Source: Cladocopium goreaui (Eukaryota; Sar; Dinophyceae; Suessiales; Symbiodiniaceae). From it: a DNA stretch of 64,000 nt. How positions within the stretch are numbered: position 1 is the stretch's first letter; every line of letters begins with the position of its first letter. Shown one piece after another: positions 18,729 to 29,545 of the stretch. The DNA lies in NCBI GenBank assembly GCA_947184155.2, contig CAMXCT020000515.1, forward strand, positions 25,001 to 89,000. The letters are read 5' to 3'. Position numbers and translations under genes: made by a program. Below the pieces are notes generated by a model. The model ran no database searches. It was not told the origin of the DNA and worked only from the letters and a program-made list of their open reading frames with translations.

Positions 18729-20614
18729 CTATTTGCGGCTTGCGACCAAGCCATAGAACACGGCATACTGCGCCATCAATGGCACGGTTTCGTGCACAAA
18801 GCCAACTTCTTTGGCAAAACCATGTGCCATGAGCATTGCATTGATCCACTGGCCGATGTGGTCGGAATCGAAATCCCAGTCCCGCTGGTCCATCAAGGCA
18901 CGCCAAACGAAGTCAAAGGATGGACCATCTGTGATGCGAGGCTGTCGTGCGTGGAGAATGAAGCTGCGACCACCGTTGAAGGCGTCAAGCCACTTGGGAT
19001 CAGGAGTGCTGGAAGGAGGAGCTTCGGATGTCCTTGGATGATCGTGGACTTGACTTTCAAGGTAAACTTACGCCTTGAAAAAACAAGAAAATAAAGAAAT
19101 AATAGCTGATGGATATAATGCATGATTTAATTTTCAATAATGGTTTTGACTCTAGTATAGACAAACATAATCAAATTATCTGTCATTCTGACAGAATGCT
19201 CAAGAAAATAAATGGTCTTCCCATCTCAACCAGCTCAGCTTCCAATTGCCACCACAAGAGACATCAGCAATCTTTTGCCCAGCCACATTGCGGTAGAGAA
19301 ATTGACGACTTGAGACATCGAAGCGCCACTGTTCCCCGACCCAAATTGCATCTGGCGACTGACAGTTCTGTCCGTCCTCGTCGCAAACACCCACAAAGTC
19401 AAGGCTTTGCAACTTGCCGAGGCGGTCAAAACACATCACTGTGGCAGGCCCTTTGTATTCAACGCATAGGTCGTGGACAATTTCACCATTTCCATTTTCA
19501 GGACAAATGATGGGATCTCCCCGCGCAGAGAAGGACCAACTGCGGCGCCGCTCTGCTTCCAGCCTCTCGCGTGCCTCTCTTTCTTGCCGTGCTTTCTCCT
19601 CCAAACGTCTGCGTTCGGCTTCCAGCCTTCCACGTGCCTCTCGTTCTTGCCTCTCTGTCTCCTCCAAACGTCTGCGTTCGGCTTCCAGTTTCTTGCGTGC
19701 CTCTCGTTCTTCTCGCTCTGTCTCCTCTAGACGTCCGCGGGCCGCTTTTAGGTCAGCCTCTTTCTGCCGGCTCTCCTTCAAATTTTCTTTGAGCTGCTCA
19801 TGCTCTTTATCCAACTCCTCCTTCTCTTTCTCCAGCCGTGACAGATCAGCCTGAATGGACTCCTGATTCATCTTGCCACTCCTGCGAAGCTCTTCCACGC
19901 GTCTCCAACTGTCCTCTTGACTCTCCTCATGCTGCTTGTCCCAGTCCAGAAGCTGCATGAACTCCCGCAGCTGTGTCATGAATGGCTGCGCAGCATGCTG
20001 GATCCAGCCTGGAACACCTGGAAGATCCAAGAATGATCCACCATCAAGCAGGGATTTGTGAGTCAACCCGAGCCTGCCCAACGAGCGGGGCATTGCCAGC
20101 ATGAAGCCATTTTCAGCCCCATCCTTCAAGTGCTTCAAGTCCGCAGCCAGCTCTTCTTGGCTCCTGGATCAGCACTGGATCCAGTCGTTGTGACCCAATG
20201 TTCATGGCGTATCCAATGTAACGATTTGCAAAGTAGACTGAATACATGGATATAGACATATAGAAGAAGCATCCAGAAACAGTGACCTCCTTCCTACAAG
20301 AGCAAAACCATTGAAAGTGCATCCAGAAGCAGCGAGCCCTTTTCCTAAACATCCTAAACCGGTCCAAGGCTCACACGGGGATCTTTGCCATACAATGGCT
20401 CGTAGAAGTTAATGAAGTTCGCCGGAAGCTTCGTGCCAAACTCGTGCGATTGCACCACTGCCGCGGTTGCCAGCAAGACCCAATTCCTCGGCATGGTGTA
20501 AACATCCCTGGGGGCGGATACACCCAGATGTTTGAGTGCATGGGTTACACTCTCAAAGTGCATAAAGGATCCGAAAAAATCCCCAAGTCTGCCAGCTTGC
20601 ATGGCCGACATCAT
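18729..20614 (-). CDS. Coiled-coil protein gene, at least three exons
   Basis: Probable exons on the minus strand: 20375-20614 from ATG (..QAGRLGDFFGSFMHFESVTH.. ..FINFYEPLYGKDPR|GTGAGC), 19231-20163 (933 nt), and 18729-19008 (280 nt, ..FVWRALMDQRDWDFDSDHIG.. to TAG). The 222-nt intron 19009-19230 has CTG|GTTGAG and CTTCCAG|CACTCC, and its phases match. The junction between the first two exons is not resolved and may include another exon. The middle exon holds a long Glu/Arg/Lys-rich coiled coil of about 130 residues with three near-identical repeats (EREARERLEAERRRLEE type), followed by a globular part with cysteines (..CVEYKGPATVMCFDRLG..). No family was recognised. The duplicate at 44.8 kb retains only the last exon, in decayed form. 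Confidence 0.6.
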
Positions 20615-20981
20615 GGGGCAAGAATTGAAAGGTATGAGATATGGGCAAGATATGAGCTGGGTGGGCAACAGTCAAGAATGTGAGAGCGCGAGAAAAATCC
20701 TGATTCCTTTACACATGGAAATCTGCTAGCTGCTAGCTTATATGGCCAAGTGTCATGCTGCTGTCGGCCCAGAACTGAATAGGGGTTGCTTAAGCTCAGA
20801 AATGGCACTGAGGGCAGATGCGAGTACAACAGAAACACACACAAGAAAAACGACATCGCACCATATCTGCAACCTGTGAAGGAACCGGCACGGGCTGAAA
20901 GGTGTCTACGACTCAGCTGGATTTTAGTTCCAGACTTCTAGAAGGATTCAGAGACCCGGAAGCAGCGACGACCTGAAGCTG

Positions 20982-21197
20982 ATGCATCTGTGTTTTGAAG
21001 GACGGCTACCCTTGGCGGACGAAACATGGAAATTTCTGGCAGATGAGTGGGGACGTTTTGTGAATTTTTGTGATCCGTTTCTGCCTATAAATGGCATAAC
21101 ATGCAAGGCAAACTGTGCCAGGCAGCTCTTGATCAGAAACGCCAAGACCAGAGAGGATGGACAGCAGCTCCTCCTTCCCGACCATTCCACTTCCTGA
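20982..21197 (+). CDS. Conserved short open frame, function unknown
   Basis: Plus frame MHLCFEGRLPLADETWKFLA.. ..FVNFCDPFLP.. to TGA at 21195-21197. The frame may extend upstream to a GTTCCAG| acceptor. In the duplicate (45062-45259) the frame stays open and a 6-bp difference is in frame, which weakly supports coding. The minus strand is also partly open. No domain was recognised. Confidence 0.4.
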   Translation: MHLCFEGRLPLADETWKFLADEWGRFVNFCDPFLPINGITCKANCARQLLIRNAKTREDGQQLLLPDHSTS

Positions 21198-21520
21198 GAC
21201 CGGTTCACAACCGAGTCATCACACCAACGACACCAACCCACGGGCCCATCGCAACCTGACAGCTGATCCAATCGCTGGAAGATGGCTTCAACACCAGCAT
21301 GCTCTGCCTGGTGCGCTAGACACGAGCTTCGGAAGTTGGGTGTTTCGCTTCAGGGCCCAACAAGAATCCACCACGGACCATTTTGTTGCCTTTGTTGGGA
21401 AACACAAGAATATAGGGATTGGGATGCCTCCCTGTTTTTTGGGACATCCCTAAGGTGCATCAACAGCCTTGGCCCTCACTGGCGGTTTCAGATTTGCCGC
21501 TTCTTGGCTTGGCGTGGATG

Positions 21521-22087
21521 TCAACGATATGGAGTGTTAACTTGGAAACACAACTTAGACCAACCAACTACTAAAAACAAAACCTGTGAGAAACTGAAAC
21601 GACCCAGCTGGACATCCACAAACACATCCATGAAAAAGTGGAAACGAATCCTATACACGATAGAACATGATATACTTGAACTTGCGAGGCAATCCTTCTG
21701 TGACCACAGCGTTTTTGATGCAGTGTCAATTGGATGATTAGACAAACCTAGGTCAATCGGTGAAAACCTGCAAGAGGTTGAAACAAATGCTCGGGACATG
21801 CGTAAGCAATGGTAATGGACACGATTCGTCAAGGAAACCGGTGAAATAATCCCTGACTTGATCCCAACAAATTTGTTGTTTTCACATGCTTTCACCATAT
21901 CAGTTTCCAACGTCAGAACAGCGTGGATTCCGAAGTTGGAGGTCTCACATCTGGGACGCCCTGCCGAGGTATCTGGGCCATCCTTTGCCATGAAGGTGGA
22001 ATTCCCTAGGGGAATTTCCGCAAGGATGGTGAAACTCCGCAAGAAATGTGGTGAAAACATGAAAACTTCTGGTTCCAAGTGGATCAC
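21521..22087 (-). CDS. Hypothetical ORF conserved in duplicate
   Basis: Minus-strand frame of about 188 codons (..ILAEIPLGNSTFMAKDGPD.. ..RFSPIDLGLSNHPIDTASK..). In copy B the first 117 codons (45716-46069) are conserved, but an extra base near 45720 shifts the frame. Substitutions between copies are a mix of silent and replacement, so selection is not evident. It could be non-coding. Confidence 0.3.
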   Translation of the reverse strand: MIHLEPEVFMFSPHFLRSFTILAEIPLGNSTFMAKDGPDTSAGRPRCETSNFGIHAVLTLETDMVKACENNKFVGIKSGIISPVSLTNRVHYHCLRMSRAFVSTSCRFSPIDLGLSNHPIDTASKTLWSQKDCLASSSISCSIVYRIRFHFFMDVFVDVQLGRFSFSQVLFLVVGWSKLCFQVNTPYR

Positions 22088-22261
22088 CTGTTGAAACTCT
22101 GGAGGTCTGGCAATCCATTGATTTCAAACCAGGACAGGCTCTGGAACGGCATAAGAACCATTTTTCGCCAAGGGTAAGCAACAAGCAAGGTCTGCAATCC
22201 AGATTCACCAGCATGTTTATGCCAGCGGGGGGGAAACCGCGCCAGTAGTCGTGCACGTTTT

Positions 22262-22500
22262 TGAAAACACGCATATGTTACTGGGTCGGGGGGATGGGGT
22301 GTATTAACGTTCATGCTAACATGCGTCACATGCACATGCTACGTCACGTCTTGGGTTGGGGGGTGGGGTGTGTTAACGTTCATGTTAACTTGCATCACAT
22401 GCACATGCTACGTCACGTCTTGGGTTGGGGGGTGGGGTGTGTTATGTTAACGTTCATGTTAACTCGCGTCACATGCACATGCTACGTCACGTCTGGGTTT
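22262..22500. repeat. Three copies of a 66-74 bp repeat
   Basis: The unit contains CACATGCACATGCTACGTCA, TTGGGGGGTGGGGTGTGTTA and GTTAACGTTCATGTTAAC. It sits within the 780-bp block found only in duplication copy A. Confidence 0.85.
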
Positions 22501-23390
22501 CCCCTTGATGGCATCATAATTGTAGGATGCGCACAGATGTTGATGCAGATGTAAAACAGGAACAAGACCTTGTAACCTGTCGACACTAAGCTTCATGTTG
22601 TGATTTGCTTTTCATACAATCAGGGTGCTATGTTTCATAAAATCGGCCATACCATGTAGTCTTGCGACCAGAGTCAACAGCTATGTGAACCCAAAACTGA
22701 TGCGAAGCATCAGGGTGTGGCAATGGCGTTGGATGAACTCCAAATCACAAAACCTTTTGGAGGTCACTGGCCGCTCTTTGAAGATGCGCATGGCGATGTG
22801 AGAGGAGGAAAACATCGCGCGTGTTTTCAAGAGCAAATTCCCTGTAAATTACAGGACATCAACAAAAATGCACTTCAAATTCCCGGGGAATTTTGAGCCT
22901 ATTTTGTGGAATGAATCAATAGTTTCGCTATGGCAAAAACGACATTTTTTTCAAAACGCTCACAACCGCTGGCGCGGTTTTCCCCCCGACGGGATGTTTA
23001 AGATTCATAATCTAGGTTAGTCATGGTGTGATGTCGAAAATCAATGAACTTTGGGTGAAAACAAGTGTAAGCTGAGCCGAGAACTACGGGAATTCGAACC
23101 TCTGGTATAATGTGCACATGAATCACCTTCAAATAACTGTATTTCTCCCACGCCATGTCCATGTCGCAACAAATACCTACGGCCTGTCACTCCCTGAAGC
23201 AAACGTCCGAAGGTTTTGCGACTCGGCGCGTGCTCAGTTGCAAAGCTTTTTCCCCATGTTCTAGATGTTTTGAATGTCTCACTTCGTTTAGGATAATCTG
23301 CCTGTTACTTGACCCAATTTTATCCGGAATCACAAAGGATCGCACCATCGGAGGGTGGAATCCGGCAGCAGTACTTCGATTTTTTTTGAC
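22500..23390. other. No gene recognised
   Basis: Mostly copy-A specific sequence to 22995, then sequence shared with 46217-46700. Open frames are short. Confidence 0.4.
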
Positions 23391-23395
23391 TTTGC

Positions 23396-24043
23396 CTAAT
23401 TGAATAAGATGCCACTGCTGGTAACAGAATCCGCAATCTGGTCGGCAGCGCCTTCGGCATTGTTCATCTGCCGATCATCTATAAACGCTAGGCCGTTCTT
23501 GAACACGAGTTTATTTTGAATAGTGCCTCTTGGATTGTCTTGCGGCGCTGGTGGCCACTCTTCGCAGAGCCTAATGGGAAAGATTTGCAACTGGTGGTCG
23601 TGTGCATATTCCAATTCATGGAAGGTTTCGTAACCAGCTCCAGTATAGGCGCCGTAGTCCGACGTGCAGAAGGCCACCATGCCTTTGGCACGGGACAATC
23701 CTATCCACGCCAGCTCGGCGAAACTTTGGCCGACCTGAGCTTGCACCATATATGCAGGTATTCGTCTCTCTTCCAAGCGCCTCTTCACCGCTTTCATGTA
23801 GTTGTTGACCCTCAGTGGCGGACAAGAAAAGTCCACATGACAAGGAGGACGCAACCAAGTGTCAATTGAAAAAGTAAGGATCAAAATTCAACAGCAATAT
23901 TCGGAGCTAAATCCAAAAATGTCGCCAATCAATCTATGCCAATCTCAGATCAGAAACCTTTCACTGTTGAACCGGCCACTCAGCAGCAAATGGCATCGCC
24001 CTGGCCGCGGCGCCTCAGACAGCTTGATCCACGGGAGATCCAT
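23396..24043 (-). CDS. TIR-like domain protein, copy A
   Basis: Main exon 23396-23810 starts after CCACTGAG| and reads ..YMKAVKRRLEERRIPAYMVQ.. ..GLSRAKGMVAFCTSDYGAYT.. ..YETFHELEYAHDHQLQIFPI.. to TAG. The order (basic helix, hydrophobic strand with CTSDY, then a helix starting with Glu, then a hydrophobic strand) resembles the second half of a TIR domain, in which a Glu in the WC..E helix is catalytic in NAD-cleaving members; here that position would be in YETFHELEYA. This is inference from pattern only. A possible first exon at about 23965-24043 starts MDLPWIKLSEAPRPGRC and could give the first strand, but its donor phase was not matched. A close copy lies at 46717-47131. Confidence 0.5.
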
Positions 24044-24347
24044 GTTGGATCCAACCGTTGGATCCCATCTTATCACGATATCACGAGCTCCATCCTCCAT
24101 TTTTTTGAAGGAAAGATTTCTTGCTCTGCCCGGTATCGATTTTCGATTCGAAAGTATGCATTATTGATCAATGTGCATTTTCAAAATTCCAGTGTCAACA
24201 TGTGTCAACCATATGATTTGCATGATCCAAGCAATGGCACGTTTCAGGTGGGCTCTGCTGGCTCACACCTTCCAATTCTACTCCCAGCCACTACTTTGAC
24301 ATGTCGTGCTTTCTTGTAATTTCACACCTTCTGCGTCTTAGATCGTC

Positions 24348-24590
24348 TTAGTGCCTTTCTGAACCATGCACAAATGGGGTGTGCTTGAAGGTGGTGTGCC
24401 AAGAGCCATGAAAAGTGCTCTCAGCCATTGATTTGAGTGCCTTTCTCAGCCTTGCAATTTTGTGTGCTCCTAGTCCCGAAACCACAGATGAGATCCGCAT
24501 CTTGGATTCTGCTGGATCTGCCGACACTTCTGAGGTCACAACTGCAGAAGGCATCGCCTGCCAGGTGCTGTGAGAGGTTGTACGTGTTTC
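24348..24590 (-). CDS. Possible terminal exon, function unknown
   Basis: Minus frame with coding-type codons reading ..SAVVTSEVSADPAESKMRIS.. ..LGAHKIARLRKALKSMAES.. to TAA at 24348-24350. The start is uncertain. No domain was recognised. Not present in duplication copy B. Confidence 0.4.
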   Translation of the reverse strand, partial: ETRTTSHSTWQAMPSAVVTSEVSADPAESKMRISSVVSGLGAHKIARLRKALKSMAESTFHGSWHTTFKHTPFVHGSERH

Positions 24591-24894
24591 TCTGAAAGAA
24601 ATTCGTGAGCATGTCGCTGCATGACCCCGATTTGGCCCGAACCTCGTCGTCGGCTTGGGGCTCATCCGGCTCCATGGCAACGCGCGGCTTCTGACCTGAT
24701 GGTGGGAATCGCTGAGAACACTACACTCACTACACCATGTGTGAGATTCTCCACATGTCATGTTGTGATACCTTCATGCCACCTACTGCTGGATGTCCGA
24801 TGCATCAGTCAAGATAGGGCTCACCTGTCTCGATTTGAAATGCAACATGAACTGGAAGTAAACATATACTGTACAATATTATATGATACAAAAT

Positions 24895-24990
24895 GATAAT
24901 AGCATGTCTAAGTATACATCTACGTGTATAATCAATACATAGATAATATAATATATAATATAATATATATATATATATTTATTTATTTGT
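24895..24990. repeat. AT-rich microsatellite
   Basis: ATAATATAAT and TATATATATA runs. Confidence 0.85.
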
Positions 24991-25101
24991 TATTGAGCTA
25001 TCATTATATTTACTAGACTATTATGTAACAATCAGCACAGCATACAACCCCAATAGCAAAGTTTCGCATCTCCATTGACGCCAATCTAATATTGACAGGT
25101 G

Positions 25102-25115
25102 AGCCATTTTGGCTC
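25102..25115 (+). other. 14-nt match to the 3' part of the dinoflagellate spliced leader
   Basis: AGCCATTTTGGCTC here is identical to 14 internal bases of the conserved dinoflagellate spliced leader as I remember it. The match ends before the leader's final CAAG, so no splice donor is preserved, and the word is nearly palindromic. It may be a relic of a retroposed transcript or chance. Confidence 0.2.
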
Positions 25116-25129
25116 TAAAAATGCCGTCG

Positions 25130-25300
25130 CTTCGATACCACCAAAGACCACCGGAACACCACCAAGATACCAAAAAACACCACGAAAACATGAACAAAAC
25201 CCAAAACATCACCTAACACCATCAAGACTTACGGACACACCACCCAAAGTGCCACCAAGACGCCACAGACCACCGAAACACAATTGAGAGACCGCCAAGA
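25130..25300. repeat. CACCAAGA/CACCGAAA degenerate repeat
   Basis: Words such as ACACCACCAAGA and GACACCAC recur, like the larger array at 32660-33385. Confidence 0.7.
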
Positions 25301-25397
25301 CACCAGGAGGACAGGACACCGATATTTCCCGAAAGGACCTGCAAAGGGTTTTCCAAAAAAAAACTGCCAGCATGATTTGACACCGTCAGTACAAACA

Positions 25398-25615
25398 ACC
25401 ACCATCATCGTCATCATCATCATTTTCTTCTTCATCATCATATCCATCATCATCTTTTTCTTCATCATCATCAGCATTTTTTCTGTTTCGTCAACCATTC
25501 CCGTATCATCATCATCATCACCATCATCATCGCCATCATCATGATCGTCATCAACATCATCATCGTCATCATCGTCAATTAAAAAAAAAGATCATCATCT
25601 TCTTCTTCATCATCA
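25398..25615. repeat. (CAT)n microsatellite with TTC interruptions
   Basis: Long ATCATCATC tract with CTTCTTC segments. Confidence 0.95.
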
Positions 25616-25904
25616 ATATCCTCTCCTTAATACATACAAAATGATGCTCTTTAGTACATCTACACAAAGGAAATTTTATACACAGGCGTAGATGCAGGCA
25701 TCAATCTTAGTGAAAGGTGTCTAGGTGCAGATGCATAGACGCAGATTCACAGAATCAATCTCCTTTGACACAGCTACCAAACGAATATATGCAGGTGTAT
25801 TGCGGAAGATATATCGGTGCAGGCGGGGATAGATTTTCGCAGGGAAGTTTAGAAGTCAAACTTCCGACAATATGGACAGATGAAAAGCAGAGATGGGCAG
25901 TCAG

Positions 25905-25950
25905 AGAAGAGAAGAGAAGAGAAGAGAAGAGAAGAAGAAAGAAGATCAAA
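25905..25950. repeat. (AGAAG)n purine run
   Basis: AGAGAAGAGAAGAGAAGAG tract; purine-only on the plus strand. Confidence 0.9.
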
Positions 25951-26070
25951 AAAGAAAAAGCCTCAGAAGAAAGAAGATCCAGGCTTGCGAAAAGTATCTC
26001 CGGAGGGTCGAAAAGTAGGCTCGCTAAAGCGGCGGGTGCGGAGCCATCTGGCCAGATGAGAAATGAAAAA

Positions 26071-26446
26071 GTGCACGCCGTTGTGGCGCGAAGCACATTT
26101 CGAAGTCAAAAGGTACAAAACACCTCAGCTTCGGAGTGCTTTTAGAAGTTGCGATGTCGAAAAAGTGAACGTCGTTGTGGCGCGAAGCACATTTCCAAGT
26201 CAAAATGTACAAAACACACCAGGTTCGGAGCACTTGTAGAAGTTGCGATGTGGAAAAAATTCACGCGGTTGTGGCGCGAAGCACATTTCGAAGTCAAAAT
26301 GCACAAAGCACACCATGCTCGGACCACTTTTGGACGTTGTGATGTCGGAAAAGTGCACGGCGTTGTGGCGCGAAGCACATTTCGAGGCCAAAAGTGCAAA
26401 AAACTGATGGGTCCGGAGCACTTTTGGACGTTCAGATGTCGTTTTT
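26071..26446. repeat. 94-bp tandem repeat, four copies
   Basis: Units start at 26071, 26165, 26259 and 26353, each exactly 94 bp. All contain CGTTGTGGCGCGAAGCACAT and end with GTTGCGATGTCGAAAA-like sequence. Copies differ at scattered positions. Open frames across the array on both strands are repeat artefacts. Confidence 0.95.
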
Positions 26447-26760
26447 GCGTGGCAGGCGCAAGGGATTATGCACCTTGTCAAAAGTGAGCAAAACGTGAGG
26501 GTTTTGTGGCATTTCGAAAAACCATGGCAGGCGTGGGACATTTGAAGAGGATCTGCAAAGATGCATTTTCCGTGGCAGGCGCACGACAAGCAAGAGACAT
26601 GTTCATCAGAGCTGTTAGGAGGTCCGGGCGCTGATTTCCTGAGAGGGGTTGCATTTTGGAGCATCAGATCTTCAGGTTTGCTGAGATGATTTTGCGTGAC
26701 AGGCGCAGCACTTCGTATGACCTGGCATCACTTTTTCGTGGCAGGCGCAATATTTTAGAC
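26446..26760 (+). repeat. Cluster of GCGTGGCAGGCG modules
   Basis: TTTTGCGTGGCAGGCGCA and variants occur near 26446, 26521, 26568, 26690 and 26733. Same word as at 4376-4625 (minus strand) and 40190-40350. Confidence 0.65.
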
Positions 26761-26833
26761 AGGTGGAGTGGAAAAATCGCAAAACCCATTGGTACGAGGC
26801 CGTCAGCTCTGCACTCAACCTTCCATTTTTGAA

Positions 26834-27030
26834 GGAAGTCTCGCAGAATTGCTTCGTTTTTGATGTTGTCAACTTCGAAAAATGAGGAAGTCTCGCAGAA
26901 TTGTTTCGTTTTTGACGTTGTCAAGTTCAAAAATTCAGGAAGTCTCGCAGAATTGCTGCGTTTTTGATGTTGCCAACCAAGTTCAAAAACTGAGGAAGTC
27001 TCGCAGAATAGCTTCGTTTTCAAGCTTGCA
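26834..27030. repeat. 52-56 bp tandem repeat, four copies
   Basis: GGAAGTCTCGCAGAATTGCT begins units at 26834, 26886, 26938 and 26994. The rest of the unit reads CGTTTTTGATGTTGTCAA. Confidence 0.95.
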
Positions 27031-27039
27031 AATAGACAG

Positions 27040-27735
27040 ATAGATAAATAGACCACTACAACTGCAACAACGACTACAAGTACCACTACACTACACCACT
27101 ACTACAAGTACAAATATACTACGCTACATTACACAACACTAATTACACTACACTACACTAATTACATCTAATTACGCTACACTAATTACATCTAATTGCG
27201 CTACACTACACTAATTACATTACAACTACTACAACAGCAACTATTACTCCTACTGCTGCTGCTACTACTACTACTACTATTACTACTACTACCACCACTA
27301 CCACCACCACAGCTACAACTACAATCACAGCTACACTACACTACAATACACTCATTAAACTGCAGCACGTTACAGCTACAAATACAACTACAACTACACT
27401 ACATTACACTACACTACACTACACTAATTACATTACATTACGCTACAACTGCAACTACCACTACATTGCACTACGTCACTACACTACAACTACAACTACA
27501 CTACTTTACACTACACTACACCCTAGACTACACTAACGACAATACACTACACTAATTAAACCACACCAAAACTACAACTGCAACTGCAACTACACTACAC
27601 TATATAAATACTATATAAGTACACTACATTACAACTACAACTTACAACTACAACTCCACTACACTACAACTACAACTACACCTACAACTGCAACTGCACC
27701 TCCAACTGCACTACACCACACTACATCCAGCAGTT
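27040..27735. repeat. Degenerate (CTACA)n satellite
   Basis: About 700 bp of ACTACACTACA, ACTAATTACA and CTGCTGCTACTACTA words. No gene. Confidence 0.9.
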
Positions 27736-27739
27736 GTGG

Positions 27740-28195
27740 CGAGGTGACCACTGCAACCAAAGCAACCACTCCTGAAAACACAACTCCAACCACCTTTCGG
27801 TCCATCAGTGGATTCGCTCTGCCATCCGTGAGTCACAACAACCAACCCTGCCTATAGGTTTCCTATTTTTGAAACTTCCGCCACCGCCTTGCGCGGTGCT
27901 ACTGGTTAAAAAACACGGGGAAGTGGGTATACACAAGTGTAAAGCGGCAGATGTAAATACGAAAGCGAAGATCAATTTCTTGAAGACAACTACAATCTTG
28001 ATTGATTGATGTCCTCGAAACGCAACCCTCTCGCACGAAATGTCGATCGTCATTTGTTGAGGTAAAATTGCAATGTGGGCTTGTGCTGGGCCAACCCTTT
28101 CCCACGAAATGCGTCTCGAACGTCAAAAGCTGTGGTGAAACTGTGATTTTGCATATGCTTGCTGAACTCTCTTGCGCCATATGCATGTCCGTCAT
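27740..28195. other. No gene recognised
   Basis: Unique-looking sequence between two satellites. Opposed short frames on both strands share no coding pattern. Confidence 0.35.
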
Positions 28196-28199
28196 CGGA

Positions 28200-29545
28200 A
28201 ATCACGCAGTAATATGTCTGTGTAAAAATGCCCATCAGGTAAAAGCTCCCAGTGCAAATGCATTCCTTTGTAAAAACGCATGTTTTTGTTTGGGCCTCGG
28301 TGTGTAAAATTGTTCAATGTAAAAGCATCTCTCTGTAAACGTATTAGTGTGTAAAAAATCATTTCTGTGTGCGACTGTGTGTGGAAGCATCCCTGTGCAA
28401 AAGCATCTCTGTGTAAAGGTGTCTCTATGTAAAAAAAATATCTCTGTGTCAAAGCATGTGTGATTAAAAGCCCCTGTGAAAGAGCACGCGTGTATGTAAA
28501 AGAAAACGTGAGCAAAACAAATATCAGTGTGTAAAAGTATTTGCATGTAAACGCGCCTGCCACTGTGTGTCAAAGTGTTTCTGTGTAAAAGTGCTTACGT
28601 GTAGAGGAATCTGTGTGTAAAAGAATGTGGGCGTAAAAGCACTGTGTAGACGTATTGGTGTGTAAAAACACCAGTGTAAAAGCATCTGTGTAAAGGCAAC
28701 TGTGTGTAAATCCGCCTGCGTCGAAAAGTTTCTCTTAGCACACAGTAAATCCGCCTGCGTCGAAAAGTTTCTCTTGGCAAAATCATCTCTATGCAAAAAA
28801 GTATTTGTATCTTAAAACGCCCGTGTGTAAAAGCATCTCTGTGTTGAAAGTATCTCTATGTAAGCGCCCCTGTATGTAGAAGCATCCCTTTCTAAAATCA
28901 TCTCTCTGCGTAAAACCATCTCTGTGTGAAGGCCCCTCCCTCCATAATCCTCTACAGAAGCACTTGTATTTAAAAGCATCTCTCCGTAAAAAAAAAAAGG
29001 TGGAAGCCTGATTGCAAAATGGCTTGAACCTTCCCCTAAATCGTGTTTCTAGCCTCACCCATGTAAAAGTACCTTTGCCTAGATGCCTCCTAGTCTACAA
29101 GCACCTGTGTAAAAGCATCTCTCTGTAAAGTATCCGTGCAAGAATATCTCTTTGCAAAAGTATCTGTGTGTAAAAAATGCTTTTGATTTGCTTGTACCAA
29201 TGTATTTCTGTGTAAAAACATCTCTGCGTAAGAGTATTTATTGTAAAGGCTTCTGTGTGTAAACGCTGCTTTGTGTCAAAAGAAGCTCTGTGCAAAAGCA
29301 CGTGCGTGTAAAAGCATTCCTTTGTAAAAGCATCGCTGTGTGAAGGCATCTGTGTGTAGAAGTACCCGCGTGTCTGTTTGTAAAACTCTTTTGTGTAAAA
29401 GTATCCCTATGTAAAAACACCTGTGCGTGAAGGTACTGGTGTGTGTAAAACCATCTCTGGGTAAAAGCATGTGTATGTGCAAATGTCTTGTGAAAACAAT
29501 GTGTCTTTGTGAAAGCACCTCTGTGTGAAAGTATCTGTGTAGAAT
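28200..29545. repeat. Degenerate GTGTAAAAGCATCTC minisatellite
   Basis: Units of about 12-16 bp (TGTGTAAAAGCATCTC and variants) over 1.3 kb. All minus-strand frames here (FYTQ/HRDAFTQ type) are repeat artefacts. Confidence 0.9.

Larger units (their letters stand above)
17998..23810. repeat. Segmental duplication, copy A
   Basis: Matches 44165-47160 in the same order over many blocks (for example 17998/44171, 18790/44885, 20982/45062, 21295/45235, 21858/45849, 22999/46217, 23400/46720). By eye the blocks are about 90% identical or better. Copy A has extra sequence absent from B: family-1 copy 7 (18482-18588), about 1.97 kb with the coiled-coil exon (19003-20978), about 130 bp near 21165-21295, and about 780 bp (22217-22995). 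Confidence 0.85.

Noticed and set aside
19414-19854. 146-codon plus-strand Ser/Arg-rich frame
   Set aside because: It is the antisense shadow of the Glu/Arg-rich coiled coil on the minus strand.
23080-23110. tRNA-like B-box GGTTCGAATTCC on the minus strand (also at about 46330)
   Set aside because: The flanking bases cannot form a T stem or acceptor stem and there is no A box, so no tRNA gene is called.
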